Assembly (NCBI RefSeq): GCF_921293095.1
Contig: NC_060247.1
Coordinates: 50,193,111 to 50,257,110, forward strand
Reading direction: 5' to 3'
Source: Ischnura elegans
Lineage: Eukaryota > Arthropoda > Insecta > Odonata > Coenagrionidae
Length of the DNA: 64,000 nt
Below, piece by piece: positions 1-9,960 of this stretch (positions are counted from its first letter, which is position 1; every line of letters starts with the position of its first letter). The position numbers and the translations under genes were made by a program. The notes beneath the pieces are model-generated. The model ran no database searches. It was not told the DNA's origin and saw only the letters and a program-made list of their open reading frames with translations.

Positions 1-1365
1 GGTGTCATTTTTATTACCTTAATTGGATGCCAGTGTAGTTTGAAATAAGTGAAATTTCATTATTTCCATTTGGTATACAAAAATGCTTTTTGATAACAGG
101 GACCCAGGGACTTCCGTAAGTGATGGCTTGTGATCGCATGGCAATTTACAGGTTGTATTTTTGGAGGCCTTAGGCTGTGGAATTTTCCCCTTGCAGTTTT
201 AGGTGATATCTCCTTCAATAACAACTTCATGTTGTGAAAGTTTCCCAAAATTTTGGCATTTGTCAATATTTAGAAATTCCTAAGTGATTTAATAATTTAA
301 ATGAAGATAAGAGAACATTCACTTCGTGTCAGAGACCCTCCTTTCATGAATAATCCATGGAGTTAAAATGACTTCTGTAGGATATTGTTTAGGATATTAG
401 CTGAATGAGCATGAAGTATATATTTTTGGCAGTTTTTTGTAAACTTTATTCTCTTGCCAATTGAATATCTATCCATTCCAAATTGGTGTTTTTTTATTTT
501 TCTTTGGCTTTTCCTTCTCAACTATTAATGACTTTTCTATCTGATTCTATTTTTAATATCTGATAAAATTTTAAGCATATGCAGAGGTGGCATTATACTC
601 TGTATTATTCTATCTTTTCTTCTTTTGGTAATTATCCGTGAATTCATTGTTCTAATCCATTCCTATGCTGTGGTCTGATATTCCTTGCAGTTACCCAGTA
701 TTAAATATCTATCAATCAAAATGTCACAATTTTTTGTCTGGTAAAACTTATGTTTTGCACTATTTGGTACATAAAAATATTAATATATTTCTTTGGTAGT
801 CGTACTTGGTGTTATATCATAAATGGCCCATTATTTTGTTGCAAATGGAGATCTCTATACTACTATTCTTGGTCTGCTATTTAGTTCATTTGCAATCCCT
901 ATGTACCTACTCTTACTGAACTCTTACAAGCATTTCTGAGATATTAATATGCGATTCTGTATGTTGTGTCCCTCTTATATCACAAATGTAGCTTACTTAA
1001 TCATAATTAAGTGAATTTCCCATGTTATGTATTCCATTTTTAATTGATCATTTTGTGTTTTGATGTTTATTCACATGTCTAGATTACCTGAAGGTTTTGT
1101 AATGGATTTATTTTGATCATAGAATATATGGTGTTTGTGTAAAAATATGAACCCATTTGAATTGTGGATTACATAGGTGATAAAACGATAGAAATCGCAA
1201 TTATATTATTACTGAATGTCTTGTTACATTGTCGATGAAAAACTTTTAATGAAATTTAATGAAATGATATTACCCATACAAAAAAATATGTGCTACAACT
1301 GTACTAAAGATGCAATGTTACTGTGCTAAGAGACTATACTATGACTCTACTTATCTGCACTTACA
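1..1365. other. AT-rich non-coding stretch, nothing recognised
   Basis: No exon with family resemblance, RNA gene or clear repeat was seen on either strand. The short open frames here lack recognisable protein character. It may be upstream intron of the BRSK gene or intergenic sequence. Confidence 0.5.
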
Positions 1366-1470
1366 TTGAAACATCACAGTACAGTTATTACACAGCCACA
1401 GTGCAGATATAGTACAGTCATAGTGCTGATATACCACAGTCACAGTGCAGCCACAGCTCAGTTTTTACTT
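1366..1470. repeat. CACAGT-rich degenerate short repeats
   Basis: The stretch is a run of variants of CACAGTGCAG / TACAGTCATAGTG spaced about 10-20 bases apart. The same word family dominates 2820-3445 and reappears just past the LINE at 5268-5310, so all may belong to one decayed minisatellite field. Confidence 0.45.
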
Positions 1471-2627
1471 AAATACTCTTTGCTTGAATCAATAAATGAT
1501 CGCCTAGATGTGTCTATTGCATTCCCTGTAGATCTTTTTGAAAACAAGAAACAGAATTTAATCACGACAGGCCAATTAGCAAAGATATATAGTTCCCTTT
1601 TTAGGTGTTTGTGAAGATTGGTTAACTGATGCAACCTGAAAACAGCATAGATCAAGATATAACAGTGACCAAAAGAACTACATTTATTTGAATGTTGACT
1701 AGTCAAAGGAAAGATAGACCATATTCCTAACAGGCACTTACTGAATTTGTTACATTCCATTTCCTTAGTTTAAATAAAGTTGATGGTGCTCAAAAGATTG
1801 ATATCGAAGCTCTCAGGTTTGTGAGAAAAATTAAGTCATATTCTGCATATCAACTGACACTTTACATAAAAACCACCTAAATTTACTTCAGTGCTATTTG
1901 TCAACACAAATGCCCGCCTCGATGGTTTTTGTTGATGAAGCTTAAGTTCTTACTCAGTGGAGCACAATAAATGACAATAGCTAATAAAGTGTACAGTCAA
2001 AATCTGAGTGTTTAAATTTGTCTGAATTCATTTTAGTACTTACCCCCAGCAGCCACAACACAAATTGCACCATCCCAGGTGATAACATATGATAACATGT
2101 GATAACATATATATGTTCAGCATATGCTCCTCACCCCATTTGAGGTTTGTTTTAATAGAAAACCAAAGATCTTTAGTTACCGCCGCACTCTTAAATGGGT
2201 AAAAATCTCTCGCAAGGAGTACATTGCGAGTCGTCAGAATCACTCGTGGAAAGTTGACTCATCGCTTACCAAATGGATTTCAGCAAAATGAACAATATCA
2301 CTTCCTTCACCCGCAAGAAAAATTCCTGGCTAAGTGACTTATTTCTATGTAAGTGATGTAAAAATCATTTCTTTGTGTTCTTAGCATCGATCTTATATCA
2401 TCGAGTCCATCATATAGCGTAGAATTCAGAGCTGTGCAGCATTGGCATTGTACCGTTGGCGGAGTATCAGTGGAAGTTGTTTTTTTAACCATAGTTTACC
2501 AAAATAATAAGCAAGCTGGAGCAATGCATTGCCACAGTAATGTCAACATATTTTTTTAAATATTTTATGCATTCATTTTCTAATGGAAATGATAATTGAT
2601 TCTATAATGAAATATAGGGACTAGCCA

Positions 2628-2790
2628 CGGTGATAACTTTATGGGAGTCACCCGCACACACACAGGGGAGAATGATGCCTTGGTAGCTTAACTGCTAAAA
2701 CATTCAGCTGGAAATCAAGGGATCCGGGTTCGAATCCCGGTCAAGGCGAATGATTTTTTTCTCTGTGGATTTTTCACACAATATGGTAAA
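2628..2790 (+). repeat. tRNA-cored inverted-repeat element, copy 1
   Basis: The core (about 2677-2748) folds like a tRNA. It has a 7-bp acceptor stem GCCTTGG / TCAAGGC, an A-box-like TAGCTTAACTG, a perfect T arm CCGGG-TTCGAAT-CCCGG with a canonical B box, and a loop CTGGAAA that would give a GGA (Ser) anticodon. The core is flanked by short inverted repeats (about 2661-2676 and 2752-2768, CACAGGGGAGAA versus TTCTCTGTG). An outer arm at 2628-2656, starting GGACTAGCCACGGTG, is the reverse complement of the right arm of the copy at 31831-32003. It is read as a tRNA-derived SINE-like repeat, not a working tRNA, because the anticodon stem is poorly paired and the unit is repeated with flanks. Confidence 0.7.
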
Positions 2791-2819
2791 TATTTTCACC
2801 CGTCAATGACTAGTGATAG

Positions 2820-3436
2820 TAATTATCCAACCCTGTCACAGTCCAGTTTTTGTCATACTACAGTTCCATTCATGTTACCCATCCCTGCCACAGTTCAGTT
2901 TTAGCCATAGAATAGAATAGTTTATTAGCCCAAAAAGACACTGTTCAAAATAAAAGTAAAGAGTAAGTGTATAGGACACGTCAAAAGGAAGAGTGAGGAA
3001 ATCACAAAATCACATAAGATATTCTTTTACACTGTAAAAACACCTCGTGACAAGGAAGTTAAATAACTTTCTCGTAAACACATTGTATCTGTCCTCTTGT
3101 TTTATATCGGCTGGTAATTTGTTATAAAGTTTTATGCACATGTTTCTCGGACTCCTTAGATGTTTAGTGGAGTTCCAGTCATGTTACCCATCCCAGTCAC
3201 TGTCCATTTTTAGCTTCAGTACAGTTCCAGTCATATTATCCAGCTCTGTCACAGTCTAGTTTGAGCCATAGTCAGTTCCAATCATGTTACCCAGTCCAGT
3301 CACAGTGCAGTCGGAGCTCTATTACAGTTCCAGCCCAGTGATTCAGCACTGTTACAGTACAGTTCTTCTCAAAGTCCAGCTGCCATAGTATAGTCTAGCA
3401 CAGAAAAGTGCTCTGTGACTATGCTACCACAGAGTT
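2820..3436. repeat. ~52-bp minisatellite, about six decayed units
   Basis: Units follow TACAGTTCCAGTCATGTTAC then CCATCCCTGTCACAGTCCAG then TTTTAGCCATAG. Recognisable units begin near 2869, 3172, 3222, 3270 and 3325, with a partial unit from 2830. A LINE fragment (about 2910-3170) splits one unit, and the LINE at 3446-5267 sits at the right edge with matching repeat words beyond it. Confidence 0.65.
2910..3170 (-). mobile_element. 3' end of a jockey/CR1-like LINE
   Basis: Read on the minus strand, about 3168 to 3010 encodes the C-terminus of a LINE polyprotein: RSPRNMCIKLYNKLPADIK, then KLFNFLVTRCFYSVKEYLM and a TGA stop at 3010-3012. The pattern of basic SxRN, LYNxLPxxIK and FYSVxEYL is the usual tail of jockey/CR1-type ORF2 proteins. 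A ~100-base untranslated tail follows, ending in TAGAATAG repeats near 2910. The tail contains TTGACGTGTCCTATA, shared with a second LINE tail near 7096-7180. It is strongly 5'-truncated and dead. Confidence 0.7.
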
Positions 3437-3472
3437 AAGTCCAGTCATCATCATCATCACTAGTCAACAATC

Positions 3473-3865
3473 CTAGGATTGGTTTGACGCAGCTCTCCAC
3501 TCAGTTCTCCTATCAGCTAATCTTTTCACACCTACGTATTTCTTCTCTTTCACATCTCTCTTTACTTGTTCCATATATTTTGTTCGGGGTCTTCCTTTTC
3601 CATTCTTGCCTTCCACTTGTCCCTCGACGATTGTCTTCATTAGGCCATCATGTCTCAAGATGTGGCCTATAAGGTTGTTCCGTCTTCTTATTAAGGTTTT
3701 CATGAGGCTTCTCTTCTCTCCTACCCTTCTTAGGACTTCCTCGTTACTAACTCGGTCGATCCATTTGATTTTCATCATTCTTCTGTAGCACCACATTTCA
3801 AAGGCCTCTATCCTTGCTTTCTCCGCTGCGGTCATTGTCCATGCCTCACTTCCGTAAAGGAGCAT
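3473..3865 (-). pseudogene. LINE ORF2 C-terminal remnant
   Basis: It is in the same frame as the RT remnant, downstream of the stop at 3896-3898. It encodes LLYGSEAWTMTAAEKARIEA, FEMWCYRRMMKIKW, NLIGHILRHDGLMKTIVEGQ and GKGRPRTKYMEQV, then a closing DRRTEWRAA. This is the conserved tail of RTE/BovB-type LINE proteins. No function of its own is expected. Confidence 0.85.
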
Positions 3866-3895
3866 ACTCCAGATGTAGGTTCTAATAAATTGTTT

Positions 3896-4837
3896 CTATA
3901 CTTCCATGTTTAAGTTTCCCGCTGTAAGCAAGTCTCTCTTTTGGTGGAATGCTCTCTTCGCCTGGGCTATTCTGCTGATAATTTCTTTCTTGCTTCTCCC
4001 GTCACTAGTTATCTTGCTTCCCAAATAACAGGATTCATCCACCTCTATCAGTTTTTGCCTCCCTATTTTAATATTGGTCTTGACTTCTTCTCTTCTGCTG
4101 CATACTAAGATCTTGGTTTTCGTCGTGCTTATTTTCAGTTGATATCTACTCATTACCCTACCCATATTAACCAGAATATTTTTCAAATCATTCTCTGTTT
4201 CTGCTATAACGGCTATGTCATCAGCAAATCTTAGCATGCTAATTTTTTCTCCATGGATACTCACTCCCAATTCCTTTTCTTTGATTTCATTAATGGCTTT
4301 TTCAATGTAAACGTTGAAAATTACGGGTGACAATGTACAGCCTTGTCGCACTCCTTTCTTAATTCTTGCTTCTTCACAGCTGGGCCCTGATTTTATCACG
4401 GCTACTTGGTTTTTGTATAAATTGTGGATGATTCTTCTGTCATTCCAAAGTGAGTGTGTAGTAAGGCTTATGGTCCTAAAATCTTCGCACTTCTCCGCTC
4501 TATTCTTCTTAGGAATAGGGATTATAATGTTCCTCTCGAAATCCTTTAGTATCTCACATGTCGTATACATTTCACTAATGATTTTGTATAGCTGGTTCAA
4601 CGTCTTCTCTCCTGAATTTTTGATTAGTTTTGCAGGAATGTCATCAATGCCAGACACTTTATTTATCCTGAGGTCTCTTACAGCCGCATCAAATTCCGAT
4701 CTTAAAATTGGGGCTCCCATGTCATCGGCATCCACTTCCCTCTCGTTTTCGATAGCATTCGTTCTGAGGCGACTTCCTTTGTACAAATCTTCCAGATATT
4801 CCTTCCATCTCCTCCCTTTTTCTTCGTTTTCAATCAA
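3896..4837 (-). pseudogene. LINE reverse-transcriptase remnant
   Basis: This 313-residue open stretch of the LINE starts in the linker (RRWKEYLEDLYKG). It passes through the LRINKVSGIDDIPAKLIK region (the SGxDxIPxEL signature) and KDFERNIIIPIPKK, then jumps over the missing motif A segment near 4440-4466 to RQGCTLSP and the motif C box FADD. It ends at a premature TAG after GNLNMEV. The deletion kept the frame. The long + strand open frame 4314-4913 is only its antisense shadow. Confidence 0.85.
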
Positions 4838-4840
4838 TAG

Positions 4841-5262
4841 TCATCCGTTTTTGTCCCTAAGGGTATTACATCTTACGCCCCTTTCCTTAAAGTGGTTCCT
4901 CACTATCCTATAAGCGGCCTCTACTTTTCCATGTTTAAGATTGTTTTGCACGTCTTTGCAAATGCTTTTCATCCACGTTTCTCTAGCCTTCCGTGCTTTA
5001 CGACATATTTCATTCCTTATTCTCTTGTAACGATGCTGTCCTTCCTCTCTTTTCACAGCCTTGTATTTTCTTCTTTCTTCAATGAGATCTAATACTTCCT
5101 GCGTGATCCATGGTTTTTTCATAACGACTCTTCTTTTACCAAGAACTTCCTCAGCTGCCGCCTGCAGACCACTTCTAATGGTTTTCCAACTCTCTATCAT
5201 TGGTTTGTTGGTCGTATCCTCCCCTATTTTATTTTCTACAGCCTCTTTAAAAGCCAGTTGAT
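4841..5262 (-). pseudogene. LINE endonuclease-RT linker remnant
   Basis: It is a minus-strand frame beginning at the truncated 5' end of the element (DFQHQLAFKEAVENKIGED). It continues with WKTIRSGLQAAAEEVLGKRR, KKPWITQEVLDLIEERRKYK and YRIVRNHFKERGVRCNTLRD, and ends at TGA 4839-4841. Segments like KPWxTxEVLxLIExRRxxK lie between the endonuclease and RT domains of RTE-type LINEs. It is in frame with the downstream RT portion. Confidence 0.75.
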
Positions 5263-5276
5263 GCTGAAAGTCCAGT

Positions 5277-6758
5277 AGCAGTGCAAATTTAGTGCAGTCA
5301 CAGCACAGATTTTTTTGTATGGGAAATCAAAGTATTATTCATGGCTGAGAGATGAGTTTCATATTCATGGCTCTTGCAATTAATGCTAATATTTTGTCAC
5401 TTCCAGAAGACAGATTGTAATCAGCTAATTTATTCAAAGCCTTTGTTGTATTTCGATAAAAAATATATGTTATAGCAGTTAGAACCCAGGTCATCTGAGT
5501 AATTCACGGCAATATGACTTAAAGTAGCTCACTGAATCATTACTCAGAAGCCTATAGAATTCAAAAAAGGTATTTATGTGGTTGTTTGCCAAAGAAAAAT
5601 GGACATTTTCGACTAACTGGAGTTGCATATCTAAATAAGAAGGATATAGGAGCAAAAACTGTTAGAGAAGGTATAGAAAACAAGAAAATTTAAAAAAATA
5701 TGGTTCACTAATTAGTTAAAAATGCATTAGTTGCATATTCAAAGAATACTCAAGGATACTAAATGTCCAAGGATAGCTCTGAAAGACCCATCAAGCTAAG
5801 ATTGGCCAGTTAGATAATTTTATGGGCATAAAACTTGCATTTAACAATCCTCTACTGTAATCTAAAACTTTCACCCAGCTAAGATCATAAAGCAGGAGTG
5901 AGCATAAGTCGCTGCTATATTTCATTTGTGTTGTTAATCAAAGTAGGGCTTTAATGAATACTCACAATTCAAACTTAATTACATTCACCATACATAAAGA
6001 AGTATGATTTCTCATACTAAACTCAAGCTGCTCAGAGCAGTGATGGACATTGTTGGGGAGCACGTCCCCATATGGAGGATGTTTGAGCTCCATATGCATG
6101 TGATCCTGTCTGGAGGCTCTACCATCCCTTATCCTTATTACTAGGGGTTTTGCGTTTAGGGAAGATGGGTAGTAGAGCATTTTTTGGACATTCCCCAAGC
6201 ATTCTGGTGATTTTCAAGCATTTGCAGAGCATAGCAAACTCCTTGTGGGACTTTTCTCGACTAACTGCCTTCTAAACACTTTCACAGTGCCCTACTAGGT
6301 GCACATTGGGTATTCACAGGCACTCACCAAAGGACTATAGGCAAGCGTTTGAGAAATACCAAAGAACAACCATGATATGCTTTCCTTAATGTTCAGTGTT
6401 AATGTTGAGGTTCAAATACAGGTTGTGCAGGTACTTTTGGAGCAGAGCTCTTACTGTAATCAAATCGTGTTTTAATTTAGATTTATTTTAATTTTCTAGC
6501 ACAAAACTTTCAGTTTACATGACGACCAATCATTATACTGTTCCGTTGGTATGGAGGGTTCCACAGTGAAAAAATGGATGATAAGGTAGTTTCCTTCATC
6601 AAAGAAAATGAAAGGTATTGATTGCGATTCATTACCCACCATTAGTGTATTCATAATTTACAAATTATTTAGTTTTAGAGATCCCAGTTTAGACGAATGT
6701 TTATGGTCAATTTTAGCCTCAATTACCAATGTCAGATGATGTAAAACTCCAGCATGAG
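5277..6758. other. Non-coding stretch, no feature recognised
   Basis: After a short continuation of CAGT-rich words (to about 5310) the sequence is AT-rich, with no exon, RNA gene or terminal repeat that I can support. Confidence 0.4.
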
Positions 6759-6845
6759 GCACAGAGCTCAGGGAAACATCTCCTAATAATCGCTTACAAA
6801 AATTGCCTGAGGTCGGAAAGTTTTGTTTGCTTGATAGGGTATTAA

Positions 6846-7540
6846 CCCTTAACCGGTGACGTGCGGTCTGAGAGACCGCTGCATTACTAAAATTATGAAT
6901 ATTTTCAAAATTAAGATTTCAAAATATCTATAATTCTCGTTAGCTTCATATTTTTGCATAGCAAGGACATCCCACTCTTAAAATTTAACGTTCCTTTTAT
7001 TAATTTCTGTAAATTTGCAATTGAACTCGATTAGCAGTCTGTGAGACCACACGTCACTTACTAAGAATGCGTATTTATTGTATATATATTTTTATCTTGA
7101 CGTGTCCTATATCCAGTGTACCCCTTGTACTTCTAGATCTCTGGACAAATAAACATTATTATTATTATTATTATTATCAAGAAAAGGAATAAGCGGGATA
7201 AATTTCATGGCTACTTACTACTTAGCCTTCCAACTTTAACATTTAAGGCCTTTTTTGAATCTGGCGAAATATTGATACATAAAGATAATAATTATAACTC
7301 AAGTGTTTTTGGCATCAGTTTTTTGATCCTGCTTCAAATCACAATTTTTTATGACAAATTGGTTCGTATTGGGAGTGTAAAAATTTTAGTATAAGTTTTA
7401 AAATAGTTAAGCATTCAAAGAAAAATTAAACAGACAATAAAAATGGCGTAGCAATATTTTATGAATTTTTGATTTATTGTGGTCTCCCAGACCGTACGTC
7501 ACTGGTAGTGTAACAAGAATTGCACGTCACTGGTTAAGGG
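6846..7540. mobile_element. piggyBac-type MITE with TTAA duplication
   Basis: The ends are CCCTTAACCGGTGACGTGC (left) and the reverse complement of GCACGTCACTGGTTAAGGG (right), about 19 bp with one mismatch. They are flanked on both sides by TTAA (6842-6845 and 7541-7544), the target site of piggyBac transposons. No transposase frame is present. Palindromic GGTCTnnnAGACC-type motifs next to ACGTGC/ACGTCAC occur near 6862, 7032 and 7480 and may be transposase-binding repeats. A LINE tail near 7096-7180 is nested inside. Confidence 0.85.
7096..7180 (+). mobile_element. LINE 3' tail nested in the piggyBac MITE
   Basis: The sequence TTGACGTGTCCTATATCC continues to GGACAAATAAACATT and a (ATT)n run ending near 7180. 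The first 15 bases match the untranslated tail of the LINE fragment at 2910-3170 in reverse orientation, so both probably come from the same jockey/CR1-like family. No coding part remains. Confidence 0.55.
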
Positions 7541-7914
7541 TTAATAATCCTTATTTAAGCCAAGCGCTACCTGCTAGCAGGGTACTCTACGCTACCGCTA
7601 TGCTCGGCAGCAAGCAGCCTGCATGGTAGCGGCGTTCATAGCCTTGCACCCAGGTGGCCTCACACAGCAGCAGCCAGATATCACACAGGCTTTTCCCAGC
7701 ATTCATACTTAACCATCGCATTCTCGTGCGCTTGAAAATTTTCACTTTTCATTTAATTGCAAAAACATATATTGCCATTTTAAAATCTAAAAGGGTGAAC
7801 TACGTTCTCCAAGAGTAACAATATTTCGATTCAGGCAATAAAAAAAATAGGAAACCACCCTATTGTCTTTCAGTTTGATGTCACATTTCATTTATCAACA
7901 TTCAAATCATAATA

Positions 7915-8212
7915 GAAATGGAAGAAAACAACAGACTTATCTTCTAGGACGTTCTTGTCACAAAGAAAGCTAATGGCTCATTAGGACATTCAGTTTGTCA
8001 GAAGAAAACTCATTCTGATCACTATTTTAATGCCAAATCCCACCATCACCCTAGCCAAGAAGCATCAGTCATTAAAACCCTTCATCATAGGGCATATGCC
8101 ATCTTGGATGCTGATTCACTCACTAGAGAAAAATAACACCTCCTTGCCACAACAAGGGAATGGCTACGACCGGGAATGGACTCGGAAAATCACGCATAAG
8201 GAAGAAGAGAAA
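7915..8212 (+). pseudogene. Penelope-like reverse-transcriptase fragment
   Basis: One frame reads IEMEENNRLIF, a stop, then DVLVTKKANGSLGHSVCQKK and THSDHYFNAKSHHHPSQEAS followed by VIKTLHHRAYAILD. This is the conserved stretch of Penelope-like RTs that normally has LPFLDVLV, a GxLxxxVYRKxTHTDxYLN segment and SHHPxxxKxxVIxTLxxRA. A frame change then gives NGYDREWTRKITHKEEEK, the next part of the same proteins. It has a stop and a frameshift, lacks both ends of the ORF, and lies exactly between the two copies of the ~420-bp repeat. Confidence 0.8.
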
Positions 8213-8223
8213 CGTTGTTGCCC

Positions 8224-8643
8224 CGGAGGCACAGAGCTCAGGGAAACATCTCTTAATAATCACCTATTAAAATTGCTAAAGGTTGGAAAGTTTCCTTCGT
8301 TTGATAGGTTATTCATAATCCTTATTTTAGCCAAGCACTACCTGCTAGCAGGGTACTCTATGCTACCACCATGCTTGCCAGCAAGCAGCCTGCATCGTAG
8401 CGGTGTTCATAGCCTCGCACCCAGGTGGCCTCACACAGCAGCAGCCAGACATCACACGGGCTTTTCCCAGCATTCATACTTAGCCATCGTATTTTCGTGT
8501 GCTTGAAAATTTTCACTTTTCATTTAATCGCGAAAATATATATATCGTCATTTAAAAATCTAAAAATTGTGAAATATGTACTCTCAGAGTAATAGTCTTT
8601 TGATTTAGGCAATAAAAAAATAAAAGGAAACCACCTTATTGTT
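8224..8643. repeat. ~420-bp repeat copy 2 (uninterrupted)
   Basis: It is a direct repeat of the first copy. It runs from GAGGCACAGAGCTCAGGGAA through GATAGGTTATTCATAATCC, where copy 1 carries the piggyBac insertion, to the AATAAAAGGAAACCACCTTA end. The 158-residue open frame that starts at 8030 runs into this repeat and is not a host gene. Confidence 0.8.
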
Positions 8644-9831
8644 TGTAGATTAATATTAAATTGATTTTATAGTTCATTTGGTTATGCTGCAGTATTCATT
8701 GTGAAGTAAACTCAGTGGAAAAGTTTTTAAGCTTTGCAATCATGTGTGTGGATGTTGATGATAGGAACTCCTTTATTGACTCTGGACTTCATCCTTTCCT
8801 GCTCTGAAATATTTGCTATCAGCGTTCCTGCAGTAAAGACAGCAATGTAATACAGTTTCTGTAATTTAACTCATCAAATCAAACTAAAATATTGTATTAA
8901 AATGCTGGGGAAGAGAGATATGGAAAAACTTCACCATTCTCAGCCGGCATAGCCCACTCTGCCTCCAGATGCTAAGTAGAGGCTGAGTGGAGGCACTGTG
9001 GGATAGAATACAATGTGATGCAATATTCCCTTTCACTTCCAATGCTTATGCAGCTTTGAAATGTGATTACTTCTGTTGCAGCTTCACTTCATTTTCCAGC
9101 CTGCACATTGTTTATGGTTACATAATATACAATTAAACATCAGGTATATGTATAACATCATGCATAGCTGATGTTCAGGAATTATATCATGTCCACGTAA
9201 ACAATTTGAAGTGGTTGTTATGAGAAGATTTGTCTGATAACTATTTACGGCAATAATATCACAGTTACAAGCACTACATCTTTGCACACATGTAAGTCAA
9301 ATGCTTCTTTTCAAATGTCCCCTTGAAGTTTTATGTTGTAATTTAAAGTATTCATTAGGTTAAATTCATGAGATGTGGAGAATAAAGATTGAAGTGTACT
9401 ACCAATGTGCGAGAGTAACATGTAAGATATGTATATCATTATTCTCCCATGAGCTCACTTACGGAAAATGAAAATCATTGAATATTCATATTCATTCATG
9501 ATAATATGTGGGTATTGTCTGTAGTAAAATAGCCTAGAGTGAACAGAAAATGATGGCTAATCATCAAGCTTTTTCCGTCAAACAGGCTATTTCTTTGCAC
9601 AATCAGTGACACCTTCATTTGCTCCACAGCCCATTGGAAAAGAATGAGATCATAAAACACCAGTGCAATTCATTTATAGGCTTAACTCTCATACATGGAA
9701 TGGAATATTTAAGTTTACATAAATCTTACTATGAATTCTCTTGCTCAATCAGTGTTCATGCTAGTTCTAAGTTCAAATGCCAGAGATGAGCAAACACACG
9801 ATAATTACCCTACTTTTATCAAATTAGTTAG
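8644..9831. other. Non-coding stretch, no feature recognised
   Basis: The stretch is AT-rich, with short unconvincing open frames on both strands. I see no exon signature or terminal repeats. Confidence 0.4.
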
Positions 9832-9960
9832 TCCAGTTGACAGCGTAGTGGCAAATGAAGTGGAGGGTCTGGGGTCGATTCTTGGTGAACACATTAATTT
9901 TATTTATTTTTGTTATTTTTCCTAGATTTTTTTTAGAAAAACTTTTAAATTAGGTGAATT
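9832..9960 (+). repeat. Possible tRNA-derived SINE
   Basis: It has an A-box-like ACAGCGTAGTGGCAAA at about 9840-9855 and a B-box-like GGGGTCGATTCTTGG about 30 bases later, followed by a T-rich tail with TTTTATTTATTTTTG. The spacing suits an internal Pol III promoter of a tRNA-like head, but the acceptor and T stems do not pair well. It is weaker than the two tRNA-cored elements. Confidence 0.4.

Larger units (their letters stand above)
3446..5267 (-). mobile_element. RTE/BovB-like LINE, 5'-truncated, internally deleted
   Basis: The element is bracketed by the 9-bp direct repeat AAGTCCAGT (3437-3445 and 5268-5276), a plausible target-site duplication. One frame runs on the minus strand from about 5262 to 3473. 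It covers the endonuclease-RT linker, RT motifs including GVRQGCTLSPVIFNVYIE and RFADDIAVIAE, and a C-terminal part with LLYGSEAWTM, EAFEMWCYRRMMKIKW and a final DRRTEWRAA. The C-terminus resembles BovB/RTE proteins. Two in-frame stops interrupt it (4839-4841 and 3896-3898). FRTISLTTH joins directly to SLWNDRRIIHNLY, losing the region that normally carries RT motif A. The 3' end finishes in (GAT)n, typical of RTE elements. It cannot encode an active RT. Confidence 0.88.
6759..7872. repeat. ~420-bp repeat copy 1, split by a piggyBac-like MITE
   Basis: The left part (6759-6841, GAGGCACAGAGCTCAGGGAA) and the right part (about 7545-7872, CCAAGCGCTACCTGCTAGCA to the AAACCACCCTATTGT end) match 8224-8643 at roughly 85-90 percent by eye. 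They are separated by a 695-bp insertion flanked by TTAA. The repeat has no coding potential and no obvious tRNA-like promoter. Confidence 0.8.

Noticed and set aside
2677..2748. Functional tRNA-Ser gene
   Set aside because: The anticodon stem is badly paired, a second diverged copy exists 29 kb away, and both sit in a repeated inverted-repeat frame.
4314..4913. 199-residue + strand open frame
   Set aside because: It is fully antisense to the LINE RT remnant; its residues show no family signature and it is explained as a shadow.
8030..8506. 158-residue + strand open frame as a host gene
   Set aside because: Its start is the Penelope-like RT fragment in a shifted frame and its end reads through the ~420-bp repeat.
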